Positions 43,601 to 51,726 of a stretch of 64,000 nucleotides of DNA are shown here, piece after piece. Source of the DNA: Chitinophaga sp. Ak27 (lineage in GTDB: Bacteria > Bacteroidota > Bacteroidia > Chitinophagales > Chitinophagaceae); the NCBI RefSeq assembly GCF_012726295.1, contig NZ_JABAOB010000002.1, forward strand, positions 1-64,000. Reading direction: 5' to 3'. The position numbers and the translations under genes were made by a program. The stretch's first letter is position 1. Every line of letters starts with the position of its first letter. Under the pieces are notes generated by a model. It was not told where the DNA came from and made no database searches. It worked only from the letters and a program-made list of their open reading frames with translations.

Positions 43601-43815
43601 GTGAGCGCCGGGAAGTGATTAAAAAAGGATAGCCGGGCTTTGGAAAAGTTCAGTTCCCCGGTTATGCTGTTATTGGCCCAGGTCTTTATTTTGTTGGACA
43701 CCGTGTTAGGAAACAGCATGGGGAGCAAAAACAAAAGCGCAAGAATAGCGGCTAAAGATATGGATATAATTTTTAATGTTTTTAATGCGACTTTTTTAAT
43801 GAAGGCATTACGCAT
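40681..43815 (-). CDS. AsmA-family protein
   Basis: A 1044-residue protein with an N-terminal membrane helix (about 11-33: LKIISISLAAILALLFLLPM) and a long beta-rich body typical of AsmA-like proteins: the opening ITGELNFSKARLSFFNHFPA and LTLTLYDFSLKG, repeated short strands, and a C-terminal AsmA_2 region (FKLMNAVSQSTGKSDIKDPD, GFRPRFEGQVSMDGKLN). AsmA-like proteins are bridge-type lipid carriers or assembly factors of the outer membrane. It ends in a short acidic tail. It is monocistronic. Confidence 0.88.
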   Translation of the reverse strand: MRNAFIKKVALKTLKIISISLAAILALLFLLPMLFPNTVSNKIKTWANNSITGELNFSKARLSFFNHFPALTLTLYDFSLKGGAPFQQDTLVAANEVALGVNLGSLFSSAVNIDEIYLTNGKIHIMVDSSGHPNYNVYQSAPASNTNKSDSSSASMKIERIQIEHCHLIYDDQSLPMYLQAKEVNYIGKGDLSKAVFDLYSKINIGSFDFTYGNTSYLLSKKLNGELITKINTNSLDFIFERNDLKINELPVRLKGAFAFLKNGYKMDFRLSSMESSLHAIFGALPPEYLTWMQHTDVQGMADVNASLIGEYIAATNTMPTLTFNMQVRNGQISNPKAPAPIKNLFLNFQSKLAQLNTDSLSVNVDSIFFNIDKDYFSSIIRVKGLKTPEVHVKMNTDLDLEKWSKAMGYPSFELKGRLKAHLLADGLYATRIQDRGPKHRPDTVIASIPAFNLDASLRDGYFKFTSLPEALKNISFQVQANCPDSNYAHTHFSIDNINANLLGNYIKGYFRFHNAEAPEVDAQLAAVMNLADIRQFYHMDSLDITGALHIDVNTKGSYIPAKRRFPVTTAQLTMNDGTIRTKYYPTPIQKINIDATVTNTTGTLQSMKVNLKPVGFEFEGQPFVLKADLNNFDNLRYNITSNGVINLGAIYKVFALQGYDVKGFIATNLALSGTQADAVAGRYNKLNNRGTLTVKDIVLTTSLLPLPCRISNGVFRFDQDKMWFDTFVANYGKSKLTMNGFLSNVIGYATQPNQTLHGSFDFKSNYILVDELMTNATEPAATATKTTTSGSGVIRLPTNLALTLNAAAAKIRFKGMDIDSFHGQVVLDSGKVVMNKTGFNIIGAPVEMDATYACIHPQRAAFDYHISAKEFDIRRAYNEIKIFHDMASSAASASGIVGIDYHLNGKLDGNMNPIYPSLKGGGVLSVKKIKLKGFKLMNAVSQSTGKSDIKDPDVSKVDIKSTISNNIITVERTKLRIAGFRPRFEGQVSMDGKLNLKGRVGLPPFGIIGIPFNVTGTQSNPKVQLRRGSDNKLEETTESEEDN

Positions 43816-44201
43816 ATGATTCTCGGTATATATTATAGTCTTGCCCGCAAATACCCGAAAAATGGCGGTTTACATGCCAGGCAATTGATGATGGTTACCC
43901 GGCGAAGGTAGTTTTTTTTTAAGTGCGGGGAGGTAAGGGGGGATAGTTTAATAGCATCTTAAGATTCGTACTACGGGTGAAGTAAAAAGGCCGGGGTAAG
44001 GTGAGGTACTATCTACTATTTTCGTATAGTCTTTATTGTTAGTTGACATCATGTTCAGGATCTTGCCTTGTTGTTACCTCTAAATCAAGTAGGTGCTATT
44101 CATTCCCGGGCTAACCTTTGTTCATTCTTCTGTCCCTGGCGGGTAGCAGCTTTTTAATTTGAAATATTTATTGCATTTTTGCCCCGAAATATTCATTCAT
44201 T
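43816..44201. other. Intergenic region between the AsmA-like and DUF2167 genes
   Basis: 386 bases, divergent, with no reading frame I can support. It contains a run of T (43912-43920) and is GC-mixed. Promoters for both flanking genes are expected here, but no clear TAnnTTTG box with a -33 element was found. Confidence 0.5.
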
Positions 44202-45197
44202 ATGTTAAAGAACCTATATCTGGCGTGTACGCTGTTTGTACCCCTTTGTACCCACGCAGCCCCCATTAGTGATTCCCTGGAAATTTCCAGCCAACAGGTG
44301 GAAAAAACGATTGACTCCATCCGGAAAGCACAAAAGTATGAAACGGGTCTGATCCACCTTCCCGGCGGTAAAGCAGAAATTAAGATCCCGGCAGGCTTTA
44401 AGTTCCTGAACAAGGAACAGAGCAAGTATGTGTTGACCACCCTGTGGGGCAACCCCGAGTCGAATGCGGCCAATACCCTGGGCATGATCTTCCCGGAAAA
44501 ATCAGACCCATTCAGCGACAGCAGCTACGCATTTGTGGTAGAATATGAAGACATCGGTTATGTAAAAGATGACGATGCTGAAAAAATCAACTACGATGAA
44601 ATGCTGAAAAGCCTGCAAAAGGACGAAAAGGAAGAAAATGCGCAGCGTCTGAAAGAAGGCTATCCGGCCATTCACCTGGTAGGCTGGGCCCAGGCGCCGT
44701 TTTATGACAAGGAAAATAAAGTGTTGCACTGGGCTAAGGAAATTCATTTCGGCGACCAGGACGGCATTAACACCCTCAACTACCAGATCCGTATCCTAGG
44801 CCGGCATGGCATCCTTTCGCTGAATGCGGTATGTACCATGCAGGAACTCCCACTGGTAAAAGCAGATATCGGCAAGGTACTGCACATGGCCACCTTCACC
44901 GACGGGAATGCTTACACCGATTTTGATCCTAAGATCGATAATGTGGCTGCCTGGACCATAGGTGGACTCGTAGCAGGTAAAGTGCTGGCGAAAGTTGGTT
45001 TCTTTGCCATCATCGTGAAGTTCCTGGCTGCCGGATGGAAGTTTATTTTGCTGGGATTTGCCGCACTGGCAGGATTTATCAGGAAATTATTCCGTCGCAA
45101 TAAAGAAGAAAAAGCACTGGCAGGCGACACTACTGTAGGTGGCACTCCCAACGAAGAAACTATACCCCCGGTAGAAGAAACTGGTTCTTCCCTATAA
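44202..45197 (+). CDS. DUF2167 membrane protein
   Basis: A 331-residue protein with signal peptide (MLKNLYLACTLFVPLCTHAA). The body carries DUF2167 marks: GLIHLPGGKAEIKIPAGFKF, WGNPESNAANTLGMIFPE, FVVEYEDIGYVKDDDAEKIN and ATFTDGNAYTDFDPKIDNVA. After these come a membrane region (AAWTIGGLVAGKVLAKVGFF, FLAAGWKFILLGFAALAGFI) and a charged cytoplasmic tail with RRNKEEK. The family is widespread and of unknown function, annotated as membrane-anchored proteins. It is monocistronic, followed by a long inverted repeat. Confidence 0.87.
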   Translation: MLKNLYLACTLFVPLCTHAAPISDSLEISSQQVEKTIDSIRKAQKYETGLIHLPGGKAEIKIPAGFKFLNKEQSKYVLTTLWGNPESNAANTLGMIFPEKSDPFSDSSYAFVVEYEDIGYVKDDDAEKINYDEMLKSLQKDEKEENAQRLKEGYPAIHLVGWAQAPFYDKENKVLHWAKEIHFGDQDGINTLNYQIRILGRHGILSLNAVCTMQELPLVKADIGKVLHMATFTDGNAYTDFDPKIDNVAAWTIGGLVAGKVLAKVGFFAIIVKFLAAGWKFILLGFAALAGFIRKLFRRNKEEKALAGDTTVGGTPNEETIPPVEETGSSL

Positions 45198-45230
45198 CCG
45201 ACAAGGGTATACAATAAAGCATTTACATTT

Positions 45231-45298
45231 AGCGCAAAGGCGCGAAGCAGCAAAGCGGTCAAACACTTTCCCCCTTTGTTACTTCGCGCCTTTGCGCT
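45231..45298. repeat. REP-like inverted repeat
   Basis: Arms 45231-45255 and 45274-45298 match in 23 of 25 positions (outer 17 perfect), around an 18-base loop. The arm core AGCGCAAAGGCGCGAAG resembles the GCAAAG/GCGAAG palindromes that recur between genes in Bacteroidota. No T tract. It lies in the 148-base gap between two same-strand genes. Confidence 0.7.
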
Positions 45299-45345
45299 GA
45301 AAATAGTGTATATTTAAGGATACCTCCCCGGCTAAAAATAACGCT

Positions 45346-46878
45346 ATGACTCCCACCGTATCTCTTCGCAGTAAGGAAGGCAAATGGATCATGGTTGCCA
45401 CTATCCTGGCTTCAGCGATGGCATTTATAGATGGCACCGCACTCAATGTGGTACTGCCTGCACTACAGCGGGCTTTGCAAGCCTCTGCAGCTGATCTTTT
45501 CTGGGTATTAAATGCATATATGCTGATGCTGGCCGCATTGATACTGATTGGCGGTGCGTTGGGCGACAAGTTGGGACGTAAGAAAATATTTATGACCGGC
45601 ATAGCCATTTTTATATTGGGATCAGCTGCCTGTGGCGTGGCGGGTAGCGCGTTGTGGCTGATTATCTTCCGAATTATCCAGGGCATCGGCGGCGCCCTGA
45701 TGATACCGGGAAGCCTGTCCCTTATCGCTGCTTCTATCGATGAAAATGAACGGGGAAAGGCGATCGGCACCTGGTCGTCGGTTACTACGCTGGTGACTAT
45801 GGGCGGACCGATACTAGGCGGCGCCCTGGCCGATGCTGGCCTGTGGCGTTATATCTTCTTCATCAACCTGCCTATTGGCGTAATCGCATTGCTGCTGCTG
45901 GCTACCAAAGTGCAGGAAAGGAAGGAAGACAACAGCGCGCCCGGTATAGATTTTATTGGCGCAGGGCTGATTGCCCTGGCGCTAGCGTTGCTTACATTTG
46001 GACTGCTGCGGATGCCTTCACTGGGCTTCGCTCATCCACAGGTATATGGCACATTGGCTGGCGGCATATTGTTACTGATAGTTTTCATCTGGGTAGAATA
46101 TAAAAGTGCGGACCCTATGTTGCCATTGACCTTATTCCGGAATATGACTTTCACAGGCGCCAATCTCCTTACTTTTTTCCTGTACGCCGGCCTGGGTGCG
46201 GGCATGCTGTTCCTGTCGCTCAACCTGGTACAGGTGCAGGGTTATAGCCAGCTGGCGTCTGGACTTACCTTTTTGCCTTTTACGATACTGATGATTTTGT
46301 TGGCCCGGTATGCCGGTAGCCTGGCAGATAAATATGGCGCCCGGCTGTTCCTCGTATTAGGGCCTTGTATCGCTGGCGCTGGTTTATTATGTTTGTCTTT
46401 TGTAAAACAAACCAGGGGGCCCGCCGATTATTGGACTACTTTTTTCCCGGGGATGCTGGTGTTAGGACTAGGTATGGCATTTACGGTAGCGCCATTAACG
46501 GCTACGGTGATGGGGGCTGTTAGTCCGCATTTATCGGGTACCGCTTCTGGTATCAACAACGCCGTTTCCCGCCTTGCCGGCGTTTTTGCCAACGCCGTAT
46601 TTGGTGCGCTGGCCGTATTGTTTTTCTCTGCAGTAGTGCAACAGCGCATCGCTGCACTTTCGCTTACCTCTGCCCAGCAGGCTGCCGTAAAAGAACAAAC
46701 GGTGAACCTGGGCAATGCCGCTGTACCGGCCGATATAGCCGCTTCACAGCATGGTACGGTTGTCGCTGTTTATCACGAGGGATTTATTGATGCCTACAGC
46801 AACATTTTACGTATAGCCGGTGCGTTAGGATTCCTGGGGGGACTGATGGGAGGGTTGTTTGTAAAGCAGAAAGCTTAA
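45346..46878 (+). CDS. DHA2-family (EmrB/QacA-type) MFS exporter
   Basis: A 510-residue, 14-helix major facilitator drug exporter of the DHA2 group, driven by proton motive force. Motif A is GDKLGRKKIFMTG, motif C region is WSSVTTLVTMGGPILGGALA, and the first helix carries FIDGTALNVVLPAL, as in EmrB/QacA proteins. There is no EmrA-like adaptor beside it, so it probably exports on its own across the inner membrane. The last codons (VKQKA) and stop lie in the left arm of a 41-base inverted repeat. Confidence 0.92.
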   Translation: MTPTVSLRSKEGKWIMVATILASAMAFIDGTALNVVLPALQRALQASAADLFWVLNAYMLMLAALILIGGALGDKLGRKKIFMTGIAIFILGSAACGVAGSALWLIIFRIIQGIGGALMIPGSLSLIAASIDENERGKAIGTWSSVTTLVTMGGPILGGALADAGLWRYIFFINLPIGVIALLLLATKVQERKEDNSAPGIDFIGAGLIALALALLTFGLLRMPSLGFAHPQVYGTLAGGILLLIVFIWVEYKSADPMLPLTLFRNMTFTGANLLTFFLYAGLGAGMLFLSLNLVQVQGYSQLASGLTFLPFTILMILLARYAGSLADKYGARLFLVLGPCIAGAGLLCLSFVKQTRGPADYWTTFFPGMLVLGLGMAFTVAPLTATVMGAVSPHLSGTASGINNAVSRLAGVFANAVFGALAVLFFSAVVQQRIAALSLTSAQQAAVKEQTVNLGNAAVPADIAASQHGTVVAVYHEGFIDAYSNILRIAGALGFLGGLMGGLFVKQKA

Positions 46879-46989
46879 AGCAGAAAGCAAAAAGCTATTG
46901 TGGAGAAGAACTTAGCGAGTATTTAAGAATTCGCTTTAATCATTCTTGACAATAGCTTTTTGCTTTCTGCTTTAAGCTTTCTGTTTTAC
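46861..46989. repeat. 41-base inverted repeat reaching into both convergent genes
   Basis: The arms 46861-46901 and 46949-46989 match in 40 of 41 positions, around a 47-base spacer. The left arm holds the last six codons including the stop of the MFS gene; the right arm's outer four bases reach the stop codon of the GDPD fusion gene on the other strand. Inside each arm a 12-base unit, AAAGCAGAAAGC, occurs twice in tandem (46863-46874, 46877-46888), with one change in the outer copy of the right arm. Confidence 0.85.
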
Positions 46990-48608
46990 AAGGCTGGATA
47001 GTATTGCTGTAACCAGCCAATCAGTTTCGTAAATACATCCATGGCGGCCGCAGCGCCCACGCCATGCTTTTCATGCGGGTATCTTTCGAACCGCGTGGGA
47101 ATATGCAGGGACGTAAGTTTGGCATATAGCTTTTCCGATTGACTCACATGTACCAGCGGATCTTCGTCGCCATGAAATAACAACGTAGGCACTCCATTAG
47201 CAGCGCTGAGCTGATGATAGGGACTGGCATCATAGGCCAGTTGAGCAGCAGGATCAGCAACGCCCAGCAGCCGCACCACCTTTTCGTCGGCATCTTTATT
47301 TTCCTGGCGTACTTTTTTATCTGTGAAATCCGTAGGCCCCCAGAGGTCGATGACCGTTTTTACCTCGCGCAGGGAATCATAGGCATAAGCGTATTGTAAG
47401 GCGAGGTAAGCGCCGGCGCTACCGCCTATCAGCGCGAACTGCGTACCGTCGAACTGGTATTTCTCCGCTTTGCTGCTGATAAAAGCCAGTGCTTTTCGGA
47501 TATCGTCTAACTGTGCCGGGTATACGTTTTTTCCATCCCTGATAAGACGGTAATTCATAGATATCACGCCGTAATGCAGTTTGCCTGCCAGTTCGTTGAT
47601 CAGCTGGGCCGGCAGTTCTTTTTTATCGCCGCCTGTCCAGCCACCACCATGCAGGTATACGATCATCTTTGTTTGCGGTTGGTGGTCTTCCGGAAGGTAG
47701 GCATCCAGCATATTATCTTCCCCGGCATCGCCATAAGGTACATTACGGAGGGTGATATAACGACTGGCAGCAGGCGTATAGGTGTTAGCGTTAGTAAATC
47801 CGTCCCGCAGGTTATTTTTCCGGAGATAGCTGACCAGGGCGTCCGGGTGATCGCTTTGTATTCCCTGTACGCCCTTGCGTAATACGGCATTCCAGTCGCC
47901 GGGGCCTTCCGTAGGCGTTTGTGCATCCAACCACACCGCCACGTTATGTTTCCGGGCCACTGCCAGCATAGTGCTGTCGGTGAGATTGTCCAGCACGGAA
48001 ATCGTCATCATCTTCAGAAAGGCTTCCAGCTGCGCAGGCGTATTCATTTCATCGGGCAGACTGGTCATCAGTGGAACCTGCGGTGCGATGCTTCTCCAGG
48101 GGCGGTATTGCTCTTTTTTGTTCAGGTATACCACTACCTGTTTTTCCATGCCGGCTGCCTGTATTTGCTTCCAGGTTTCCGCCACATCGGCTTCTTTGAA
48201 ATCGAGATATATATTTACTTTTCCCTTTGCCGCCTGCAATACTTCGGCAAAGGTAGGTACCCGGTAAGTCCGGCCATCATTGCCTTTCAGCGATAGCTGC
48301 TGAAGTTGTGCGAGGGTAAGGTCGGCTACCTTTCCCTCGCCGCCGGTAGTCCGGTTTACGGTAGCATCATGCATCAGTACCAACTTGCCGTCTTTCGTGG
48401 TGCGCAGATCCAGTTCGGCATAGTCAGCACCGCATTGCGCAGTAGCCTCTACTGCGGCCACGGTGTTTTCAGGAACATGTATATGATAACCCCGGTGCGC
48501 TACTACTACAAATTTGTGTGAGGTAGCCGGTAATACGGGCGTTGCTTGTTGGCCCAGGAGCGTATAATGTGTGAGTAATGTGCCTGCGAACAGCAGTAAT
48601 TTTTTCAT
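46986..48608 (-). CDS. GDPD - alpha/beta-hydrolase fusion, locus B
   Basis: A 540-residue exported two-enzyme fusion. Signal peptide (MKKLLLFAGTLLTHYTLLGQ), then a glycerophosphodiester phosphodiesterase domain (about 32-265) with HRGYHIHVPENT, YAELDLRTTKDGKLVLMHD and NVAVWLDAQTP, the usual metal and His residues. An alpha/beta-hydrolase domain of the esterase type (about 285-540) follows, with oxyanion HGGGWTGGDKK, nucleophile GGSAGAY, the Asp in HGDEDPLV and the His in EKHGVG. GDPDs cleave glycerophosphodiesters to glycerol-3-phosphate and an alcohol; the second domain would remove acyl or acetyl groups. It starts one base after the stop of the PqaA-like gene and is the last gene of locus B. 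Confidence 0.9.
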   Translation of the reverse strand: MKKLLLFAGTLLTHYTLLGQQATPVLPATSHKFVVVAHRGYHIHVPENTVAAVEATAQCGADYAELDLRTTKDGKLVLMHDATVNRTTGGEGKVADLTLAQLQQLSLKGNDGRTYRVPTFAEVLQAAKGKVNIYLDFKEADVAETWKQIQAAGMEKQVVVYLNKKEQYRPWRSIAPQVPLMTSLPDEMNTPAQLEAFLKMMTISVLDNLTDSTMLAVARKHNVAVWLDAQTPTEGPGDWNAVLRKGVQGIQSDHPDALVSYLRKNNLRDGFTNANTYTPAASRYITLRNVPYGDAGEDNMLDAYLPEDHQPQTKMIVYLHGGGWTGGDKKELPAQLINELAGKLHYGVISMNYRLIRDGKNVYPAQLDDIRKALAFISSKAEKYQFDGTQFALIGGSAGAYLALQYAYAYDSLREVKTVIDLWGPTDFTDKKVRQENKDADEKVVRLLGVADPAAQLAYDASPYHQLSAANGVPTLLFHGDEDPLVHVSQSEKLYAKLTSLHIPTRFERYPHEKHGVGAAAAMDVFTKLIGWLQQYYPAL

Positions 48609-48609
48609 G

Positions 48610-49950
48610 CTATAATATCTTTTGGGTATCGGTTACAAATACGCGTGTGCTAACGGTATAGGTGCCACCGGTAGGATTCGTGTATTTAAGGTCTACATAA
48701 AAAGCACGGTACCCGCTTTGCGGCAGGGGAGTGCTTACTTTTACGGTGGACTTGTGCGTAATGCCCATACTTTTCGACGTCCATTTGTCGTTCCGGAAAT
48801 CAATATCCGGGGAGTTGGCAGACCACAAGATCACGTCTACCAGTTTGTCGGCGCTGGCTTTGGCAGTTACGTTTACTTTACCACGCCGCGTGCGGGTGAT
48901 CCAGCTGCAATTTGGGTAGGGCTGTTTGGTGAGCGTATTGCCAAAGAAGGCGCTCAGTGTTTCAAAAGCCTGTGCTTTGTTGCCCAGGCTGTGTCCTGCG
49001 TTGGGCACATAGTTAATCAGGTTTTTGCCGGGTATGCTGTCTATATAATTTTTGATATTATCTACTACCCAATACTCATCGTTGGTGCCCATAAAAATCA
49101 TTTTGGGCATGGTCAGGTACTGACGGTAGGAGTAGGGATCAATCATGGTGTTGATAGCCTGTCCTTCACCGGTATGGGCGGTTTGTGGGATGCCCAGTTT
49201 TACATAATCTTCTATCTGTATACTGTATTCTTTCCATGTTTTGATCTGGTAGTCGAGGCTTACCGGCATGTTCAGCACATCAATTACCATGGGGGCGATA
49301 GCTGCTACGCGGCTGTCATTGGCGCCGGTAAGCCAGGTGGTCCAGCCGCGTTTAGAGGCGCCGGATACTACGAAGCGGGAAACAGGAATAGATTTGCTTT
49401 TAGTGAAATCCTGTATTACATCCATGGCGCGGACAGCGCTTTTTACCATGGGGAATAACAGTGGCCAGGTATAGTCGCCGTCTTTTTTGAAATTATGCAG
49501 GGTAAATGAAATCAGGGCATCTTCGGTGAGCTTTCCAAAGAGCGGCTGATTGGGCGTTTGCCGCAATACGGAAGTTACTGCGTGATTGGTAGCGGCTACG
49601 GCAGCGACCTGTTGATACAGTTCGTCCGTAGGACCGTTCCAGTTAGGTTGTTCATCACGGTTAGATCCGCCGGTTACAAAGAGGAGTGCGCCGTCGTAAT
49701 CGATGGTTCCGGGCACAAAAATGGTGAGTTGATGTGTCCAGGTATATTCCCGCCACTTTTGAGAGGTGAGCAGTATACTGTATGCCGTAGTGTTATTCAC
49801 CCGGAAAGAGTCTTTTACTTCCCAATGAAAGGATTTGTCATTGTTATTGAGATATGCCCTCAGTGCGGTGGCGGGCGTGATGGCTTGTTGAGCCATGGCT
49901 GTAGCCAGGAATAACATGTTTACCTGCAAAACAAAAAATAGTTTCTTCAT
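48610..49950 (-). CDS. PhoPQ-activated pathogenicity-related (PqaA-like) hydrolase, locus B
   Basis: A 446-residue exported protein of the PqaA family (alpha/beta-hydrolase fold). Marks are LTIFVPGTIDYDGALLFVTG and GGSNRDEQPNW, PNQPLFGK, EDALISFTLH, the nucleophile region SRFVVSGASKRGWTTWL (G-x-S-x-x-G), ISFT and NDEYWVVDN with the acid, and YVPNAGHSLGNK with the His. The start at 49950 gives a signal peptide (MKKLFFVLQVNMLFLATAMA); an upstream ATG would overlap the SusD gene. The family's substrate is unknown. It lies 50 bases after susD and one base before the GDPD fusion. Confidence 0.9.
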   Translation of the reverse strand: MKKLFFVLQVNMLFLATAMAQQAITPATALRAYLNNNDKSFHWEVKDSFRVNNTTAYSILLTSQKWREYTWTHQLTIFVPGTIDYDGALLFVTGGSNRDEQPNWNGPTDELYQQVAAVAATNHAVTSVLRQTPNQPLFGKLTEDALISFTLHNFKKDGDYTWPLLFPMVKSAVRAMDVIQDFTKSKSIPVSRFVVSGASKRGWTTWLTGANDSRVAAIAPMVIDVLNMPVSLDYQIKTWKEYSIQIEDYVKLGIPQTAHTGEGQAINTMIDPYSYRQYLTMPKMIFMGTNDEYWVVDNIKNYIDSIPGKNLINYVPNAGHSLGNKAQAFETLSAFFGNTLTKQPYPNCSWITRTRRGKVNVTAKASADKLVDVILWSANSPDIDFRNDKWTSKSMGITHKSTVKVSTPLPQSGYRAFYVDLKYTNPTGGTYTVSTRVFVTDTQKIL

Positions 49951-50000
49951 ATGCGGATTAATTATGGGTATAGTTACGATACGTTTAAGATAAGCAATAC

Positions 50001-51704
50001 TTACCAGGGTTTGCCAGTGCCCTGGATAATCCATGGTTTGGACCAGGGACTATTTTGTGCGCCGTTGGCGCCGAAAGAGGAATAGTTAGTCACTTCCAGC
50101 CGTTTCAGGGCATCAGCCAGATTGGCTTTATTCAGGTTCCTTTCTTCCAGCATGTAATAAAGACGCACAGGCACTACAGGACCTTTGGCGTAGGGGCCTG
50201 CATGCAGTTGCGGATAGCCGGTCCGTTTAAAGTCGGCCCAGGCTTCAGTGGCCGCGGTCCAGCTAGCAACCCATTTTTGCTCCACAATCTGTTGCTGGGT
50301 ATGATTGTATTTTACCGCAGGTTGGGAGATATAGGCGTCATAGTAGCCTGCTAATCCCCAGGTAGTGAGCGAAGCCTTGATAGCGGCGTTATAATGGGTT
50401 TCAGCATCGCCGGCGGCCCAACCTTTTATACCGGCTGCTTCGGCTAAAATAAAGTGCACTTCTGCGGCGGAAATGAGCCTGGCTTTTAACAGGGGGCCTT
50501 TCGCCTGTTTGTAGATATCGTTGAGCCAGGATACATGCGGGTTCCGGGAAGCCTGGCTGGCATCGGGACTTAAATTATACACGGCAGGACCAGGGATAGC
50601 AGGAGGCAGGCCTACGTAATCTATGTCCTGGTTAATGTCACTAAGCGTAAGTCCTTTAGCCGCCAACACATCGGGCGATATATACCGCACTTTCCGGTTT
50701 TCGCCGTTCACTACGGTGTCTACAGGTTTGTATACATTGCCTGTACCGGGAGGCTGGTTATTATCTACCCGTAAAAAACACTGTACTTTATTGGCCCATA
50801 CGCCGAGTCGCGGATCATGCCGGGCTTGCAGGTACGTTACCAGGGTATTGCACATTTTCAGTCTCCGGTAACCACTGCTGTCGGAATCATAGGTAGCGTT
50901 GGCTGGCCAGGAGTCTGCGTTGCTGTTGCCGGGAAACGACATGGCTGCATCTTCGGACGCATCGGTGATGATGGGATACTTTGCCGGATCACCTACTATT
51001 TTTTCAATGCCCGCTTTGGCCACATCCGGTAGCTTTTCCGACAGGCGCATATAATACCGTAACGCCAGAGAATTGGCCATTTTGCGCCATTTGGTGGGGT
51101 CGCCTGAATAATACACATCCACTGCATCGATAGGGTTGGTATACTCGCTTTTGGATTTAGACAGCAAAATGTTGGCTTTGCCCAGGTCGGCCAGTATGCC
51201 GGCATAAATCACCTGTTGAGGATCATATGCCGGTAACGTATTGTCTGTGCCGCCCAGCTGCCCTTTCAAAGCCTGGGTATAAGGCGCATCGCCCCATAGG
51301 TCAGTAATCAATCCGAACATCATGGATTTCATCACCAGCGATACGCCCTGCTGCAACTCATTGTTGAGTGTTACAGCCCGGTCATATACCAATTGGTTAT
51401 TTCTCAGGATGTCATAGTAGGCCGTCCAGCTGTTGGTACCTGCCCAATCGTATTCATTGTGGGTGGTGGTCCATCCGTCTTTCTGGGTATGTTGCATCAC
51501 CCCCGCCATATCCTGGTACCCCAGCGTTACGATCTCTATACCTGCCTGTGTCAATACCGTGGATAGTACCAGGTTGGGATTGATGGTAGCAGGATTGGAA
51601 CCATTAGGATTGTCGTTTAATTTTATGAGATCCTTTTTACAGGCGGGCAAAGTAGTAAGCAGTAACCCCAGGCACAAAAGGATTGATTTATTAACTGGTT
51701 TCAT
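50001..51704 (-). CDS. SusD-like (SusD/RagB) lipoprotein, locus B
   Basis: A 567-residue surface lipoprotein of the SusD-like_2 (PF12771) type. Lipobox LLTTLPACKKD gives Cys22. The body has MKSMMFGLITDLWGDAPYTQ, LALRYYMRLSEKLPDVAK, the ILAEAAGIKGWAAGDAETHY helix pair and ATEAWADFKRTGYPQ. It should bind substrate above the locus B SusC barrel encoded 22 bases upstream. Longer than the locus A SusD by about 110 residues, as is common in this subfamily. Confidence 0.93.
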   Translation of the reverse strand: MKPVNKSILLCLGLLLTTLPACKKDLIKLNDNPNGSNPATINPNLVLSTVLTQAGIEIVTLGYQDMAGVMQHTQKDGWTTTHNEYDWAGTNSWTAYYDILRNNQLVYDRAVTLNNELQQGVSLVMKSMMFGLITDLWGDAPYTQALKGQLGGTDNTLPAYDPQQVIYAGILADLGKANILLSKSKSEYTNPIDAVDVYYSGDPTKWRKMANSLALRYYMRLSEKLPDVAKAGIEKIVGDPAKYPIITDASEDAAMSFPGNSNADSWPANATYDSDSSGYRRLKMCNTLVTYLQARHDPRLGVWANKVQCFLRVDNNQPPGTGNVYKPVDTVVNGENRKVRYISPDVLAAKGLTLSDINQDIDYVGLPPAIPGPAVYNLSPDASQASRNPHVSWLNDIYKQAKGPLLKARLISAAEVHFILAEAAGIKGWAAGDAETHYNAAIKASLTTWGLAGYYDAYISQPAVKYNHTQQQIVEQKWVASWTAATEAWADFKRTGYPQLHAGPYAKGPVVPVRLYYMLEERNLNKANLADALKRLEVTNYSSFGANGAQNSPWSKPWIIQGTGKPW

Positions 51705-51726
51705 ATGTCAACGATTAAAGAAACGC

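Noticed and set aside
48622-49458. 278-codon plus-strand frame across the PqaA-like gene
   Set aside because: Antisense shadow of a gene with clear family motifs; its translation is rich in Gly/Tyr/Phe without domain pattern.
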